NCBI GenBank assembly: GCA_019914945.1
Contig: CM034105.1
Coordinates: 3,596,001 to 3,660,000, forward strand
Origin: Typha latifolia
Taxonomy: Eukaryota; Streptophyta; Magnoliopsida; Poales; Typhaceae
Length of the DNA stretch: 64,000 bases
Direction: 5' to 3'
Part shown: in pieces, positions 13,015 to 25,141 of the stretch
How positions within the stretch are numbered: the stretch's first letter is position 1
How the letters are laid out: every line of letters starts with the position of its first letter
Notes under the pieces: generated by a model
Told to the model about the DNA's origin: nothing
What the model saw: only the letters and a program-made list of their open reading frames with translations
Database searches by the model: none
Program-made: the position numbers and the translations under genes

Positions 13015-16000
13015 TCAGCATGTCCATGAGGTTGATCGCTTTATAAGAGGCTTCATTGCCTTGTCCTCCTCAAGAGAAATCATGCCAAGATGGGAAGGGT
13101 CTTCCAGCATCATCTTAGCCACCAAATAGCCAGCAATAGACCATGTCTGAAACTTCCTCGCCTGTTTGCCAACATATCTTCCAAGCTTGCCGTCGTAGTA
13201 TTCTGGCCAGCTATCTTTCAACAAGCGGCTCTCTGCTAGCTCTATTGCTCGCCTGGCTATTTGTGGTCGACCCGTCTTGATACAGGCCGCTGTGAGCAGC
13301 CACAGAAGCACTGAAGAAACAAGAAAACATGATTCATCAAACTAATTGACGGAAAATTTAAACAGTTGGTGTTCATGGTCATGGCCGTAGATTATTTTTG
13401 CAGTACAGATGAAGTGCATAATACTGAGGTTCTTGGGATACATAACATAGTGCGCATTATGTTAAAAACAACAGTCTAAATTCACTAACCTGGCCAAGAT
13501 CCTCCATTGTGATAACTCCATCTAGTATTTTTGGGGTCGCAACCCGTGACAATTCGCCATTCATGGCTCTCAATTGCAGGATAAGCTACTTTTAGAGGCA
13601 TTTCTCCAACAAGTTCTTCCCAGCGTGCTTCAATAAGATCCATAATTGCCATAGATTGTTCTGGGGTGGCAAGAGATGATAAGATGGCAACGCAGTTTCC
13701 TAGGGCGAACCACCGGAAGTCCATCCTAGCAGGACTGACATTTCCAATAAAGTATCCACCACGAGTAGGCATGAAATCAAAAACCCAATCGGGAATCGAA
13801 TCAGGAATAACATTAAATTTGTTGACTGCCGTATGAGAGTACTCTTCTGTTTTATAGCGATAAATGTCATTAAGCTGCTGGAAGTCGAGCCAAAAGTAAC
13901 TCCTCATGTGATAACTTAGTGCATGTAAACGTTTGACTATCCGTTCTACAAACTCCTTCCCTTCTGCATCATGTTTAAGCATTGAAAGGGCACACCTCAG
14001 TGCCATGAAGAAGAGTGCTTGGATTTCTATGGGATATCCATATATGCCCTGAAAAATAAGGAACCTTCAGAAACATGTAAATGACGATGCAAGACAAAAC
14101 AAAAAAGTGGAGAAGTTTTCAATACTCTATTTTCAGGCACAAAACAAGTAACAATATTCCATAGATTCAACAGATAGTGATGCGAGCTTTTCTTCTTAAA
14201 TTGGTAATACTTTCTTCTTCCTACATGGTCCTCAGCACATCATCATCAGATTTCTGGAGAATATAGTTTCCTTATCTCCTATGAGCAGTATAGGGGAATG
14301 ACAATCTCAGTAGTGAACTAATTGCCCTAACCATCAGATCATATAGGATCTTATCCAAGTTGTTGTGCTTCATCTTAATTATGTGATAAGTTGCAACAAG
14401 AACAAAAGCAAGATAATCTTGCTTCAAACATCTAAAACCAAAATAGGAGATCACTTGTCATGATTTCAACAGCTCTTTAATGGAATATATTTAATCAAGA
14501 CTGTAGTAATTTGTGAGCAACAAGTGGGCCTTCAATAGAAAGAGAAGCATATTAAATATCCATGACAGAAGATAGCTTTCAAAGAAAGATTCTCTTATGA
14601 AAATGAGACATGCATCATGGCATCTTTTAAGAAGAGAAAAAGTGAAGAACACACAAAGCACCACGACTCTGAGCAAGTAGATTGGAAGGCTCTAAGATAG
14701 AAGAAGACATGCTAGAGTTTTGCGTCAGAGGTCTTGATTCCGGCTGTAGTTCAAAAATTACTATGCAGGAAGAAAGGCCAAGACTTGAGATATATGTTAT
14801 TGCATTACTGTTAATAGATATTCATATGATCTTACCATTCTTCGATCTATCATTGAGCATCCATCCGCACAGAGCAGGGTAGGAAATGTGTCAAAGCCTT
14901 CTGACAGACATAAAGCTAAAATAAGCCGCATTCCCTTCTGACATTCAGGTGTTTCAGCAAGAGAAAGATCCCCAGTAGACTTTGTATAGGCTCGGAGAAG
15001 AATAATCCACCAAAAACCAGAGTCAACAGGGGCGACTCGTCCAATTGCACTCTCACCAAAATCTGCAATCAGAGTATCAGTTTTACGGACAGGATCATGG
15101 AGAACTTTGAAGCTAGCTGGCATGGCGCCTTCTCCGAGCTTGAAACGGTCTATCTTCTTTTCCCATCCTTGAAGGCGGAGAGTTTTCAGGAGAAAGTTTT
15201 TAACTATCTCCGGCTCCCCATTCATTAAAAAAGCCAATGCGCTGGGCACAAAGTCACGGACAAACACCTATACACACAAGATAAATCAACAATCAAAACA
15301 ACTGTCATCTTCTCTAACCAACTTTGTCAAGCTAAAGGAAATGATCTTTCACCTCTTAATGGATGCTTCAGAATTCAGGAAGAAACCAATAAATGAAAAG
15401 AACATCTAAAACACCATATTCAATAACAGAACTAGCAAGACAAATTTTATAATGTTCTGCCGAAAGGTCAAATCTTTATCCAAAATAAAGTTTCCAAGTA
15501 ATTTAGAAGAGTTATTTCATTATCTAACACTCCTATAGCGGAACAAATTGACGCCAACAACATCATGAAAGCCGGAAGACATTACAATATATACCTTACA
15601 ACAAATGCAATGACCAAACAAAAATCAACTAGTTCTGTCTTTTTCCCTAACGTCCCACCTCTATATTATTACTTGTTTAAACTACCTAGCAGAAACAATC
15701 ATCTAATCAGATTCTGACCATTAGCTCAAATACCAAACAAAGATAGGCCTTTTATATTCCAATATACCTGATCATAATTCAGGACCTCCTCGGACGCATG
15801 ATCATAAGCAGCTATTGTCCCCACCGGCTGCGCCCGGAAGTACACCAACGATCTCCGAAGGGCCTCCCATGCCTCCGCCACCATTGGGTGCGGCTCGAAT
15901 GAGTTGCGAGTCGACGAAGCCGGAGTGTCGAACCCTGACCTCATCCCAGGGGAATACAAGCTGTCAAAATTCTCTAGGTTTCTCACATTTATCGAAAGCT

Positions 16001-16139
16001 CGCTCATCGACCTTTCGTCGAACGACCGCTGCCGCTCTATATTAAGCCTCGGCTTGTCGGGAAGCCGCGACAGATCGAGATCGTCCGCCTCCGCCATGGA
16101 GCAATAGGACCCCACCTTGCGAAGCCCCTGCCCATCCAT
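13015..16139 (-). CDS. CINV: Alkaline/neutral invertase (GH100), cytosolic type
   Basis: Four exons on the minus strand: 16139-15768, 15267-14836, 14048-13490 and 13310-13015, joining in frame to 552 residues, the usual size of plant cytosolic neutral invertases. The enzyme cleaves sucrose to glucose and fructose at near-neutral pH. Family signatures seen: [15 protein letters not shown] at the exon 1/2 junction, [40 protein letters not shown] across exons 2/3, [19 protein letters not shown] and [19 protein letters not shown] across exons 3/4. The N-terminus has no plastid or mitochondrial transit peptide and carries the alpha-clade pattern [14 protein letters not shown]. The last residues (KRSTSWTC) carry serines 547 and 549 in a context like the C-terminal 14-3-3 site known in Arabidopsis CINV1. 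A CAG/GTATTC donor near 16407 suggests an intron in the leader. Confidence 0.95.
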
Positions 16140-16595
16140 TGCCTTTAGTAACGGCTACTCCTGCATCGAAAAGCTCAGAGATTTACAACTAAACCCATGA
16201 AACCCATCTCATAAATCTGCGCAAAGTCTCAACTTTAGATACATTTCGCAAACTGCAAGCGAGATCGGCGCCAAAGAGGCCAAGACGCGCATATTTAGAT
16301 CAAGATCCCGGCAAATGAACCAAAAGATGTTCACAAAATCATCAAGACTTGCTCAAATCCACCGATTTGGATCTAATGACTAATTACTCCACGAAGATTT
16401 GTGAATACCTGACAAGTGCGAAAAAAAAAATCTCTAAAATTGGCAGAGAAGCGATGGCGAAGGAGAGGTCGAGGCCCAGAGATCTGAAGCGGATCTGCGA
16501 TGAGACCTAGGAGACCGGAGGGGGGGGGGAAACGGTGTCTTTTGATCCGAGGGCACAAGGAAGAATAGGAGAAGCCTGAGAGGTGGTTAGGTGGA

Positions 16596-16602
16596 CTTTA
16601 TA
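16596..16602 (-). promoter_or_regulatory. TATA box of the invertase gene
   Basis: TATAAAG on the minus strand, about 460 bp before the invertase ATG. With a leader intron of about 250 bp (donor near 16407, acceptor near 16160) the spacing is reasonable. Transcription would start near 16565-16570. Not tested. Confidence 0.5.
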
Positions 16603-18063
16603 GCGGGGAAACGGGAGGGAAACGATTGGCTGCTTTCCTTTCCTTTCCTTTTCCTCTGCCCGACTGCCCCTCTCTACCTATCTATCTATCCGTTTCGAAA
16701 TATGACCGTGACCGGCAATAGCCCGGCAAACTACTCGAAGTCGCCGGTCGTCCACGGGGGACGGCGGCAGGGGCAACTTCGTACTTTCCACTGGATCCTC
16801 CTATAAAGTTCTTTGCACTAAACAAAGCACTTTTATTAGCCCAATTGGACTAATTAACTAGGATTTAATTATATAATTAACTAGGCAAAAAATTTATATA
16901 AAAAAAAAATCTGTAAGACCATAATAATATTATTCAACAAAAAATAAAATTTTTATTTGTGGATTTTATAAAACAAACCTTAGTATTCTTCTTCTTCCAA
17001 TCTCGTAGTAGAGTCTGAGCCTCTGAGGGCAATTGAGGAGTTATTTATTAAGAAGCTCTTCTTTTATAGAGAGAGTTATATGGCTTCTCTCCAATTCCAT
17101 CAAGGAGATATCCAACGGTCAAGATTAGATCAGCAACAGAGTTAAGGTAAGGGTTCCCTTATCTGAATCCATATCCATAAGAGGAACCATAATTATTTCT
17201 TATACTAAAAGTGACAATAAAATCCATCCATTAGTTGGCTGATAGGATTTCCGGTTTATATTTGCTTATTAATTCAGGTTGATTTATTAACATAATTAAA
17301 CATATGGGTCCAAAATATTTTCCTCATTTCAAAGTAGATGGCAGAGTTGAACTTGGATGGAGGTCATGGTCTAAAGCAACTATGCATTTTAGTCATAGTA
17401 AAAAATAATTAAGATGTGGAAAAATAATATATATATATAGTTTGTTAGGATCCTAGTATTAATAGGCGAAGAAGATAAAAGTATGGACATAGTTGTTTGT
17501 TATTTTACTTAGATTGCTATGTAGATATCAGTTCTTCATTAATATAGCTTGGATTTTGTTAATCTGCAAACTTGGGTAATTAATTGTTTGGTTGGATATT
17601 TTAATTGTTCATTGTTGTTCCAAAACAGTAAAGAATCTCTCCTTTTCAAGGATTACAACACCTTTTCAACCCTCTGTGATCACTAATGTATCTATTACAT
17701 TTTAACTCAAATCATTTAGGTTGATTATTTTGTTATATTTTAAACTTAAGTAATTAATCTTCAGTGGTCCAAACCAAATTATAATGAATAGATTCTTCAT
17801 CAAAAACTAACTGTATTTCATCAGCATCAATATTTTTTATCACCACAAATAAATAGTGAAATGACTAAACTACCCATTTGTCCATAAGACGGACTATATT
17901 TTTTTCGGTAATTAAGTCTTTTATACCTCTATAAACACTGGACTAACAATCACAATTTGGTCTGAATCACATAGGACATTAAGTGTTTAAGTTTAAAATA
18001 TTTAAAAAGTTAAAACATGGTCAAACTAAAGAGATTCTTTTTTCTTTTGATCATTCAAGTGAT

Positions 18064-18262
18064 CGAAGACTAGATATAAGCTAAATAAAATGGTCGATTC
18101 TTTCTAAATACAGAGTCGCTTTATGCGTCATCGAGATATTGATTCAAACTAAATATTGTTGAGACATCATTCTAAGCCGTCGCATTATCGAGCTGTTATT
18201 CCAAATCATTGTATCACCGAGCCAACCAAAGCTATAAAATTATCAAACAATATTTCTTTCCC
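18064..18262 (+). repeat. Diverged dispersed repeat, copy 1
   Basis: Aligns by eye with 25690-25918. Shared landmarks in the same order: AAGA(C/T)TAGATAT, AAATACAGA, a (G/C)TCAT block, TG(T/C)TGAGACAT, a GAGCT(G/A)TTA block, AATCA and the end TTTCTTT. No coding frame or clear termini. Confidence 0.6.
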
Positions 18263-18779
18263 AATAATTACTTAGTGTTGGAATCTATTATACGATTCTT
18301 TGGTTATAGGAGAAGTGCCTAAACTACTAAACTAGTAAAGAAACGAAGTTATACCTTCGCTTATATATATAAAAAAAAAAAAGTGTTATATAAGTGGGTA
18401 TTCCCAAGATAAGGGAATGTTGTTATAATGTATAGGTCCACCTACTTATTGTGATTTGTGAGGCTGCATATAAATGGATTAATCCTGCACGACAATAATC
18501 CTGGTCAACGGTCAACGGTCACAGCTGGGAAAGACCCACCAATAGAGTACAAAAGGAACTTGGAAGGTGACGTGGAGATATCATCCATCTGCCTCGGAAA
18601 TCGGAACGTGTGTGGTCCATTGCACTGGTCTAATTGTCTGGTGCGTTGAACGAAGGCAAACTATTTTCAAAAAACGTGTACGCCGGGAGGAGAAATGGAT
18701 GTGGAATTTAATGGAGGAGAGAAAGTGGGTGGATTAGATTAGGTTTCAACTTTCAAGGACGAAGAGTTCTTTTTACTTC

Positions 18780-18780
<1 letters not shown>

Positions 18781-18815
<35 letters not shown>

Positions 18816-18816
18816 T
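18781..18816 (+). repeat. ATT microsatellite
   Basis: About eleven consecutive ATT units in intergenic DNA. Confidence 0.9.
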
Positions 18817-19477
18817 TCTTTTTTGTTGGTTGGTGGATAAGATTTGGTGGCCGCGGTAAAGTGTCATGTCGGCTAAGTGGCAGATTCTCACTGGCCACCT
18901 AGAAATTTTATTTGTTTTTCTTTTAAAATTTATTAGCTATTGCCAATAGGATATGATTTGAATATTAAAAAAAATATTAAGCTAATTTTAGACCTAGGTT
19001 CTTGGGGGCAAGACCTTCAAATCAATTTTTAAAGAAAATTCTCCCAATGAAAAGTTCAAGAAGAATAACTCGACAAAAATGAAGCAGTGAAGACAATAGA
19101 CGGAGGAGAATAGAGGAGGAATACGATGATAAGGAAGAAATCGGTAAACTCAAGATCAAATTGATCCAATTTTGATCTAAAGTATTCAAGACTGAGACAT
19201 GCATACAAACTAAATATGGCCTATTAGGATTAATATTTATCTAAGAGTTGGTCCAATACTCTAATCTAATTTCATGTTATATGAGGTGCAAAATATTGGA
19301 AAGAGAAAAGGAAAAAGCAAAACGAAACGTAGGAATATCATATGTATATACATTAACACTGGTCTCTCTCTCACAGAGCATAACAAACTTATTGCATAGG
19401 GCTTATATATTAGGAGCCCTTCAAACTTACTGTATGATAGTGGTTGGATTAACGAGGATTAGTGGTGCTAATTAGTA

Positions 19478-20603
19478 TCAAGGGCACTTGGGTTTACCAT
19501 GGTGGGTTTTCATTTTAGCATAGCAAGGGCACTCTTCCTTGTGCCCAGAGGTCCTCGACGGGACGCAGTGGCACCTCTCGCAGCAAGTATTGCAAGCCCT
19601 TTTGCACATCTTTGCCCTCCCTGACTTACTGCATCGGTATTTACATTTCGCAACGCAATCTATAATAAAAAAAAATAAAATAATATAAATAATCTACACA
19701 TGATAATTTATTTATTATTCAAACCCTACATTTTGCTTGTATTTTAAATACGGATAAAAATGGGTCTAAGTGTAGCCAAGTTTTGCATCAAAAAAAATTT
19801 ATTTATTTTCAAAACTAATAGAATTATCTATTCTATCAGTCTACCACTGTGTGGTTGTCAGCTTAAATTTAACTTGAAGAAGTTGTCTTTCAGACAATAA
19901 AAGTAGAATACAGGGATTTAATGATATACATATAAGGTAGAAAAGTATAAGATTTAAACCATAAATTTTTTTTGAAAAAAGTTTCATCTTATCTAGTAGG
20001 GTTAATTACATTTAGATTCACAAATTATTGCTCATATAGATTTATATTCATCTTTTTATTTTATTTTTAGATATTAGTAGCTATCTTGTCCATAACTTTT
20101 CTCTTTCTTTTCTCCAAAATAAATTGATATTATGATACTTTTTAACATAAAAAAAGAATCCACTAAAGATATTTTACATAGTTAAGATGATCGATCTACA
20201 ATGAAAAATAAATAAATAGTTCATCAAATCTAAGTGTAATTATTCTTAATGAGAACATTACTGAGAATTAAGATTGCTATGTCTTTTGTCTAACCATCTT
20301 TTCCTTATTGTATGGATTCTCTTATTAAAAGATGCATATAATCTCTATTGCGACATTTACGAGTGGATAAAACCTTCCACTTAATTAACCAAACTATGTA
20401 AATTTTTCATGCTCTCGTCTTAGAAACATCAAATATGTTCATCAAATATGTTCATCTGCATATCATCAAATAAGAGAGATTAAAGAATAAAACATCCATA
20501 ATTAACTATCTATGAAGTACTAATTGATACGAAGGCATAGTTTAATTGCCTCATCCAGGAGAAAAAGGAGGAGCAAAGCAAGCAAGAACCTAGCCTTAAC
20601 CAT
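19478..20603 (-). CDS. GASA/snakin cysteine-rich peptide
   Basis: Two exons on the minus strand: 20603-20531 and 19659-19478, giving 84 residues. Exon 1 codes a hydrophobic N-terminus (MVKARFLLALLLLFLL) that looks like a secretory signal peptide. Exon 2 codes a complete GASA domain with the invariant 12 cysteines: CVAKCKYRC, KMCKRACNTCCERCHCVP and ECPCYAKMKTHHGKPKCP. These secreted or apoplastic peptides of the gibberellin-regulated (GAST1/snakin) family act in growth and antimicrobial defence. The exon 2 acceptor is clear. The exon 1 donor (CTTC/GTATCAA) is the only GT site giving the right phase, and it adds a thirteenth cysteine just before the domain and leaves almost no spacer. A further small exon inside the 0.87-kb intron cannot be excluded. 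Confidence 0.82.
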
Positions 20604-20639
20604 GAGAGAGAAAAGATGAGGAACTATGGAGACTATAAA

Positions 20640-20654
20640 ACAAATCTATATTTG

Positions 20655-20672
<18 letters not shown>
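20640..20672 (-). promoter_or_regulatory. TATA-rich core promoter of the GASA gene
   Basis: A TA tract, followed on the minus strand by ACAAATATAG, lies 40-70 bp upstream of the ATG. The exact TATA box cannot be chosen inside the repeat, and the leader would be short. The same tract is the TA half of a compound microsatellite, so length variation there could alter promoter strength. Confidence 0.45.

Positions 20673-20719
<47 letters not shown>
20655..20719 (+). repeat. Compound TA/GA microsatellite
   Basis: About 11 TA units pass directly into about 21 GA units, immediately upstream of the minus-strand GASA gene. Confidence 0.95.
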
Positions 20720-20722
<3 letters not shown>

Positions 20723-22336
20723 TTAGATCATTAGGGTGAGAAAGGTGTGCACAAATTTTACGTGTACTCAATTCCCGGCACGTTATCAGTGCTTTAATCG
20801 ATCTGAGTTAGCAGATCCTAATAACCCGTTAAGGCGATACGAAACCTTATAGAAAAGTACATCCAATTGGTTATCGGATTTTGAATCCATATAAACTTTA
20901 AAAACTAATTTAATAATAACCTAGCTAATATTATCAATTTTACTCTTTGAGATGATAGCATGTCCAACTATAATTAGTTTACCTCTCTCTCTCTCTCTCT
21001 CTTTCTCTCTTGCTTCTTGGTGGTCCAGAGCTCGTCGTCCAGGGTTCGGGGGCGACGCTTAAAATTAGGAGTTCGGAGAAGTATAGTTTTTTAATAAGTA
21101 ATTATAATTTTTTTATGGAAAATAAAAAAAATAAAAATTATAACATTTAAAGAAACTCAAAAATATAAGAAAATTTGTCACAATAAATACAGAAAAATTT
21201 ATAAATACTATTTCCCACTCGCAATGCAAAGAAGTTGAAAAATGTGAGAAAGTATACATTAAATACAGTACAATGCAAGTTTATAGAGGTCATTAAATTT
21301 GTAGGTGTAATAAAAAATAATATTATTTTAGAAAAATATTATTTACTGCTACTATTTTAACATATAGTCAAGAGTATTTCGTTATTTGTTTTAAAACATC
21401 ACCAATTTTTAATATTTTAATATTAATTTTATATTATATTCAATATAATTATTTCTTTTTATAATAATATTGGACTAAACATTAGATTAGCTTATATAGT
21501 ATTAGCTTTTTTTCATATTAAAAATTAGATCGCTGATGCTACAATACGTCTTTATTCCACTAAGTGAATACAACCACATGAATTGAAATGAAATTCCTAT
21601 TTGAGTGTTCACAATAAAATTTTAAAATAATTATTTTCATATAAAATACCTAAAATAAATTTACTATGTGACACATTTTCCATCTCTTTCCTCTCTCTCT
21701 TCTCTCATTCACTCTTCGTCTCTCTCTTATCACCATTCTCCTCTCCTCTTCCTATCATCACTATATTTCCTTCTCCTCTCCGTCACGAGTGAGTTATTGT
21801 GGACTCTATAATTTATTATAAAATTAGTTAGTTATATATTTTTTAGAGATAATGTATTAAAAATAGATAAAAAAATATATTTAAAATAGGAGTGTAATTA
21901 TTAACATAAAAAATTAAAAATTACTTAATTTTTTAGAGAAGTTGAGAACGTGTCGTTTACAATAAGTATGTGCCGTTTAAATAATACAGGAACATTATAA
22001 TTAATTTTACAAAATATAAATGTAAGTCAGCCATTTTAAACCAATAGTAAACCTGTTGGTAAAATATATTTATTTGTTAAAATTTTAATTTTTTTTTTTC
22101 ACCTAAAATAAATCTACCCACTTCCCAGAGAGACACTTTTAGAACCAGGTGTGTATAAATTAATAATTTTAAAGTGACTTCCAATCAAGTAACAGCTACA
22201 ATTTCGTACTGCAAGCATCACTGCTCGTTGCGCAAGGAAGAACCTACAGCGACTCGCCACCATATACCCCCACTTCCAATAAATTCCCTATGGCAAGAAT
22301 GAGTTCCCCACTAGAGAGTAGAGAGAAAGAGAGACG
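20720..22336. other. Intergenic, AT-rich
   Basis: No gene seen. Contains a CT run (20982-21009) and a long pyrimidine-rich stretch near 21,680-21,780. The last 150 bp, rising in GC, should be the promoter and leader of the first NPF copy. Confidence 0.55.
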
Positions 22337-22798
22337 ATGGATCCGGATCCCCTCCTATCCGAATCCGATCCGTTAACAAGGAGTGGTGGACTACCGGGGC
22401 CGTCCGATCTCCCGGGTCAGCTCCGGCGGATGGAACTCCGCCCTCTTCATCATCGGTGACCTCGCCGTCGTCCTCCCCCTCCTCCTCGTTTCGATTCTTA
22501 GGCGTCTGACCTCGATCGTGTGGTTTGAACCGCAGGGGCGGAGATCGCAGAGCGCTGCGCCTTCTACGGCATCACGTCGAACCTGATCATGTACGTCACC
22601 GGCCTCCTCGGCGTCTCCACCGCCGCCGCCGCCGCGGCCCTCAGCACGTGGTCGGGGGTCACCTTGATGCTCCCCCTCGTCGGCGCTTTCCTCGCCGATT
22701 CCTACCTCGGGCGCTACCGCACCATCGTCCTCGTCTCCCTCCTCTATATCCTGGTCCGCTTCCTCTTCTCCTGCTCAATTCCAATTTCAATTCCACTG

Positions 22799-22799
22799 C

Positions 22800-22873
<74 letters not shown>
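22799..22873 (+). repeat. Compound TA/CA/TA microsatellite
   Basis: TA units, then about 16 CA units, then about 15 TA units, at the start of intron 2 of the first NPF copy. Confidence 0.95.
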
Positions 22874-22876
<3 letters not shown>

Positions 22877-23575
22877 TGGCTTAATTACCTGTGTACCGTT
22901 CTAAAAATTCCTTATTTTACGTATATAGCAGAAGTTTTTTAAATCAAGAACTCGAATGCTAATAATTAGATAAGCCACCAAATTATTAAATAATGTATTT
23001 TAACGTATTTAAAATAATACTGATGAAATTTTATTATAATATTATATTACTGTGCCTCAGCAGATTTTGGTTGCAGGAAATTTACTACATAGGGTACATG
23101 ACACTCTTTTATTAGATCTTTTATATTATTGTTAAATAAATTATATGTGTCATTGTTATACGGTTCCTATTGGAGGTTGGAGTTAATATTTGGTTTTTTT
23201 ACACGCTATATGTATTTAGTTTGAGTCCAATTTAACTTGTTCATTTAGGGTAGAATTGTTAGCGGACTAGCATTTTTAAAAGAAATATAAAATTGCCTGC
23301 AACTTTTTGCTAACACCACTGGGATTTAAGGCACCTAACAATTTATGATGGCAGGAAAACTTCCAGTATTCTTCCTTGGTGAATGTATTTTAAGAGTAGC
23401 ACTTAAGATGCACTCATCACAACAGAGGGTTTGAGTTGCATTAGGAGTAACACAGTACATATAGACTTATTAGTATATTCTGAAACAGCTGCAATCTGTG
23501 TTGAAAATTCCTGCTACGTACTTGAACTATCCTGCACAATTTCCATTGCTCTGGTTGGTGCATTAGCCTTCAGAA

Positions 23576-23622
<47 letters not shown>
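23576..23622 (+). repeat. ATCT tetranucleotide microsatellite
   Basis: About eleven consecutive ATCT units in intron 2 of the first NPF copy. Confidence 0.95.
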
Positions 23623-25141
23623 TGTCTAGGTAACAAGAATATAAACTCACGAAAGTGCACGCCAAATGAATTATTTATATTATTGTTTCGATATCTAACA
23701 GTTTAAGCTTTTTGATTCGATGAATACTATCCAAAGAACTTTACGATTTTATTCGATTCTATTTAGATCCAAATTGTTGTAAACACTAGAAACATCCACA
23801 GAGCTTAAGTATGTTGACGCTATCAGCTCTGCTGCCATCCGTCCCTTCTCCCCATGGTGGCAATACTCTGGACCTCCAAAGTTTCCCTCCTCCTCTCCGA
23901 GTACCACTTTTCTATGTCTCTTTATACCTACTGGGCTTTTCTGAGGGTGCCCACAAGCTGTCTTCAAGCCTTGGGCGCCGACCAATTCGACGACAGCGAT
24001 CCGATGGAGTGCATCTTGAAGAGTGTCTTCTTCAACTGGTGGTTCTTTGCGATGTCGGCAGGAATTCCCGTTACAGTGCTAGTATTGAGCTATGTCCAGG
24101 ACAACATTGGCTGGGGACTTGGCTTTGGAATCCCATGCATTGTCATGTTGTTTTCCTTCGCTGTGTTCTTGCTTGGAACCAGGACTTACCGCAACTCCGT
24201 TTTGGATGAAGAGAGTCCATTTGTTCGAATCGGAAAAACATTTGTTGCATTAGCAAGATCTCAGGAGGCAACACAAACACGAGACAAGTATAAATTTTTT
24301 TTCCTCCTTATAATTAGCCAAGTCCTCTGTTGATTCTAAATTTTCTTTTTTCTATAGGGCATTAATGGATGAGCACGGATGCTCATTTAGTTCTGATCAC
24401 GTAGAAGAAGCGAAGGGTGTTCTTCGATTGTTTGGTATATGGGCGACTTGCTTAATATATGCTATTGCATTCGTTCAGCAGTCTTTATTCACAAAGCAAG
24501 CCAGTACCCTGGATAGGAGGATAGGTTCAAGCTTCCAGATACCGCCCGCAGCGCTGCAGATCTTCACCAACGTATCTGTCCTTGCCTTCGTTCCGATCTA
24601 CGACCGCATCCTCGTTCCGATAACTAGAAAGCTGTCAAAGATCCCTTCAGGCCTTACCATGCTACAGAGGATAGGCGTGGGAATTGCAATCTCTCTGATT
24701 TCGATGGTGATAGCAGCTCTGGTGGAGATGAAGAGGCTTAAAACTGCTAGAGATTACGGCCTGGTGGATCAACCAGAGGTAGCAATTCCTATGAGCCTGT
24801 GGTGGATGGTTCCCCAGTATGTTCTTTATGGAATGGCAGAGGTGTTCACATTAGTTGGCTTGCAAGAATTTTTCTATGACCAAGTCCCTGATGCATTAAG
24901 GAGCATCGGTCTGGCACTATATTTGAGCATCTTTGGTATTGGGAGTTTCATAAGTAGTATTCTCATCTCTGCAATTGATAAACAAACCCGCAAGGATGGC
25001 GATAGCTGCTTCTCCAACAATCTAAACCGTGCTCATCTTGATTACTTCTACTGGCTTCTTGCTGGGCTCAGTGCCTTCGGGTTGCTTGCTTTTGTCTACT
25101 GTGCGCAAGCTTACGTCTACAAGAAAAAGGTTGATATATAG

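Larger units (their letters stand above)
16610..19477. other. Intergenic region with microsatellite and dispersed repeat
   Basis: About 2.9 kb without a recognisable gene. It contains an ATT run (18781-18816) and one copy of a diverged repeat (18064-18262) that recurs near 25.7 kb. The left edge is the upstream promoter of the invertase, and the right edge is the 3' flank of the GASA gene. Confidence 0.55.
22337..25141 (+). pseudogene. NPF5.10-like transporter, copy 1, frameshifted
   Basis: A proton-coupled NRT1/PTR-family transporter relic in four exons: 22337-22455, 22536-22753, 23802-24287 and 24358-25141. Exon 2 holds the E-x-x-E-R motif (AEIAERCAFYG) and [10 protein letters not shown]; the 3' half is intact through [19 protein letters not shown] and [15 protein letters not shown]. 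Two defects stand out against copies 2 and 3. Exon 1 is 119 bp instead of 118, with one extra base near 22373-22382, so the frame is lost before VVDYRGRP. Near 23957-23966 two bases are missing where the others read [14 protein letters not shown]. Introns and splice sites are otherwise sound, so it may still be transcribed. It is probably a young pseudogene; an assembly error at two sites is the alternative. Confidence 0.78.

Noticed and set aside
22589..22942. ORFs running through the TA/CA repeats of NPF copy 1
   Set aside because: They translate the intron microsatellite beyond the exon 2 donor at 22754.
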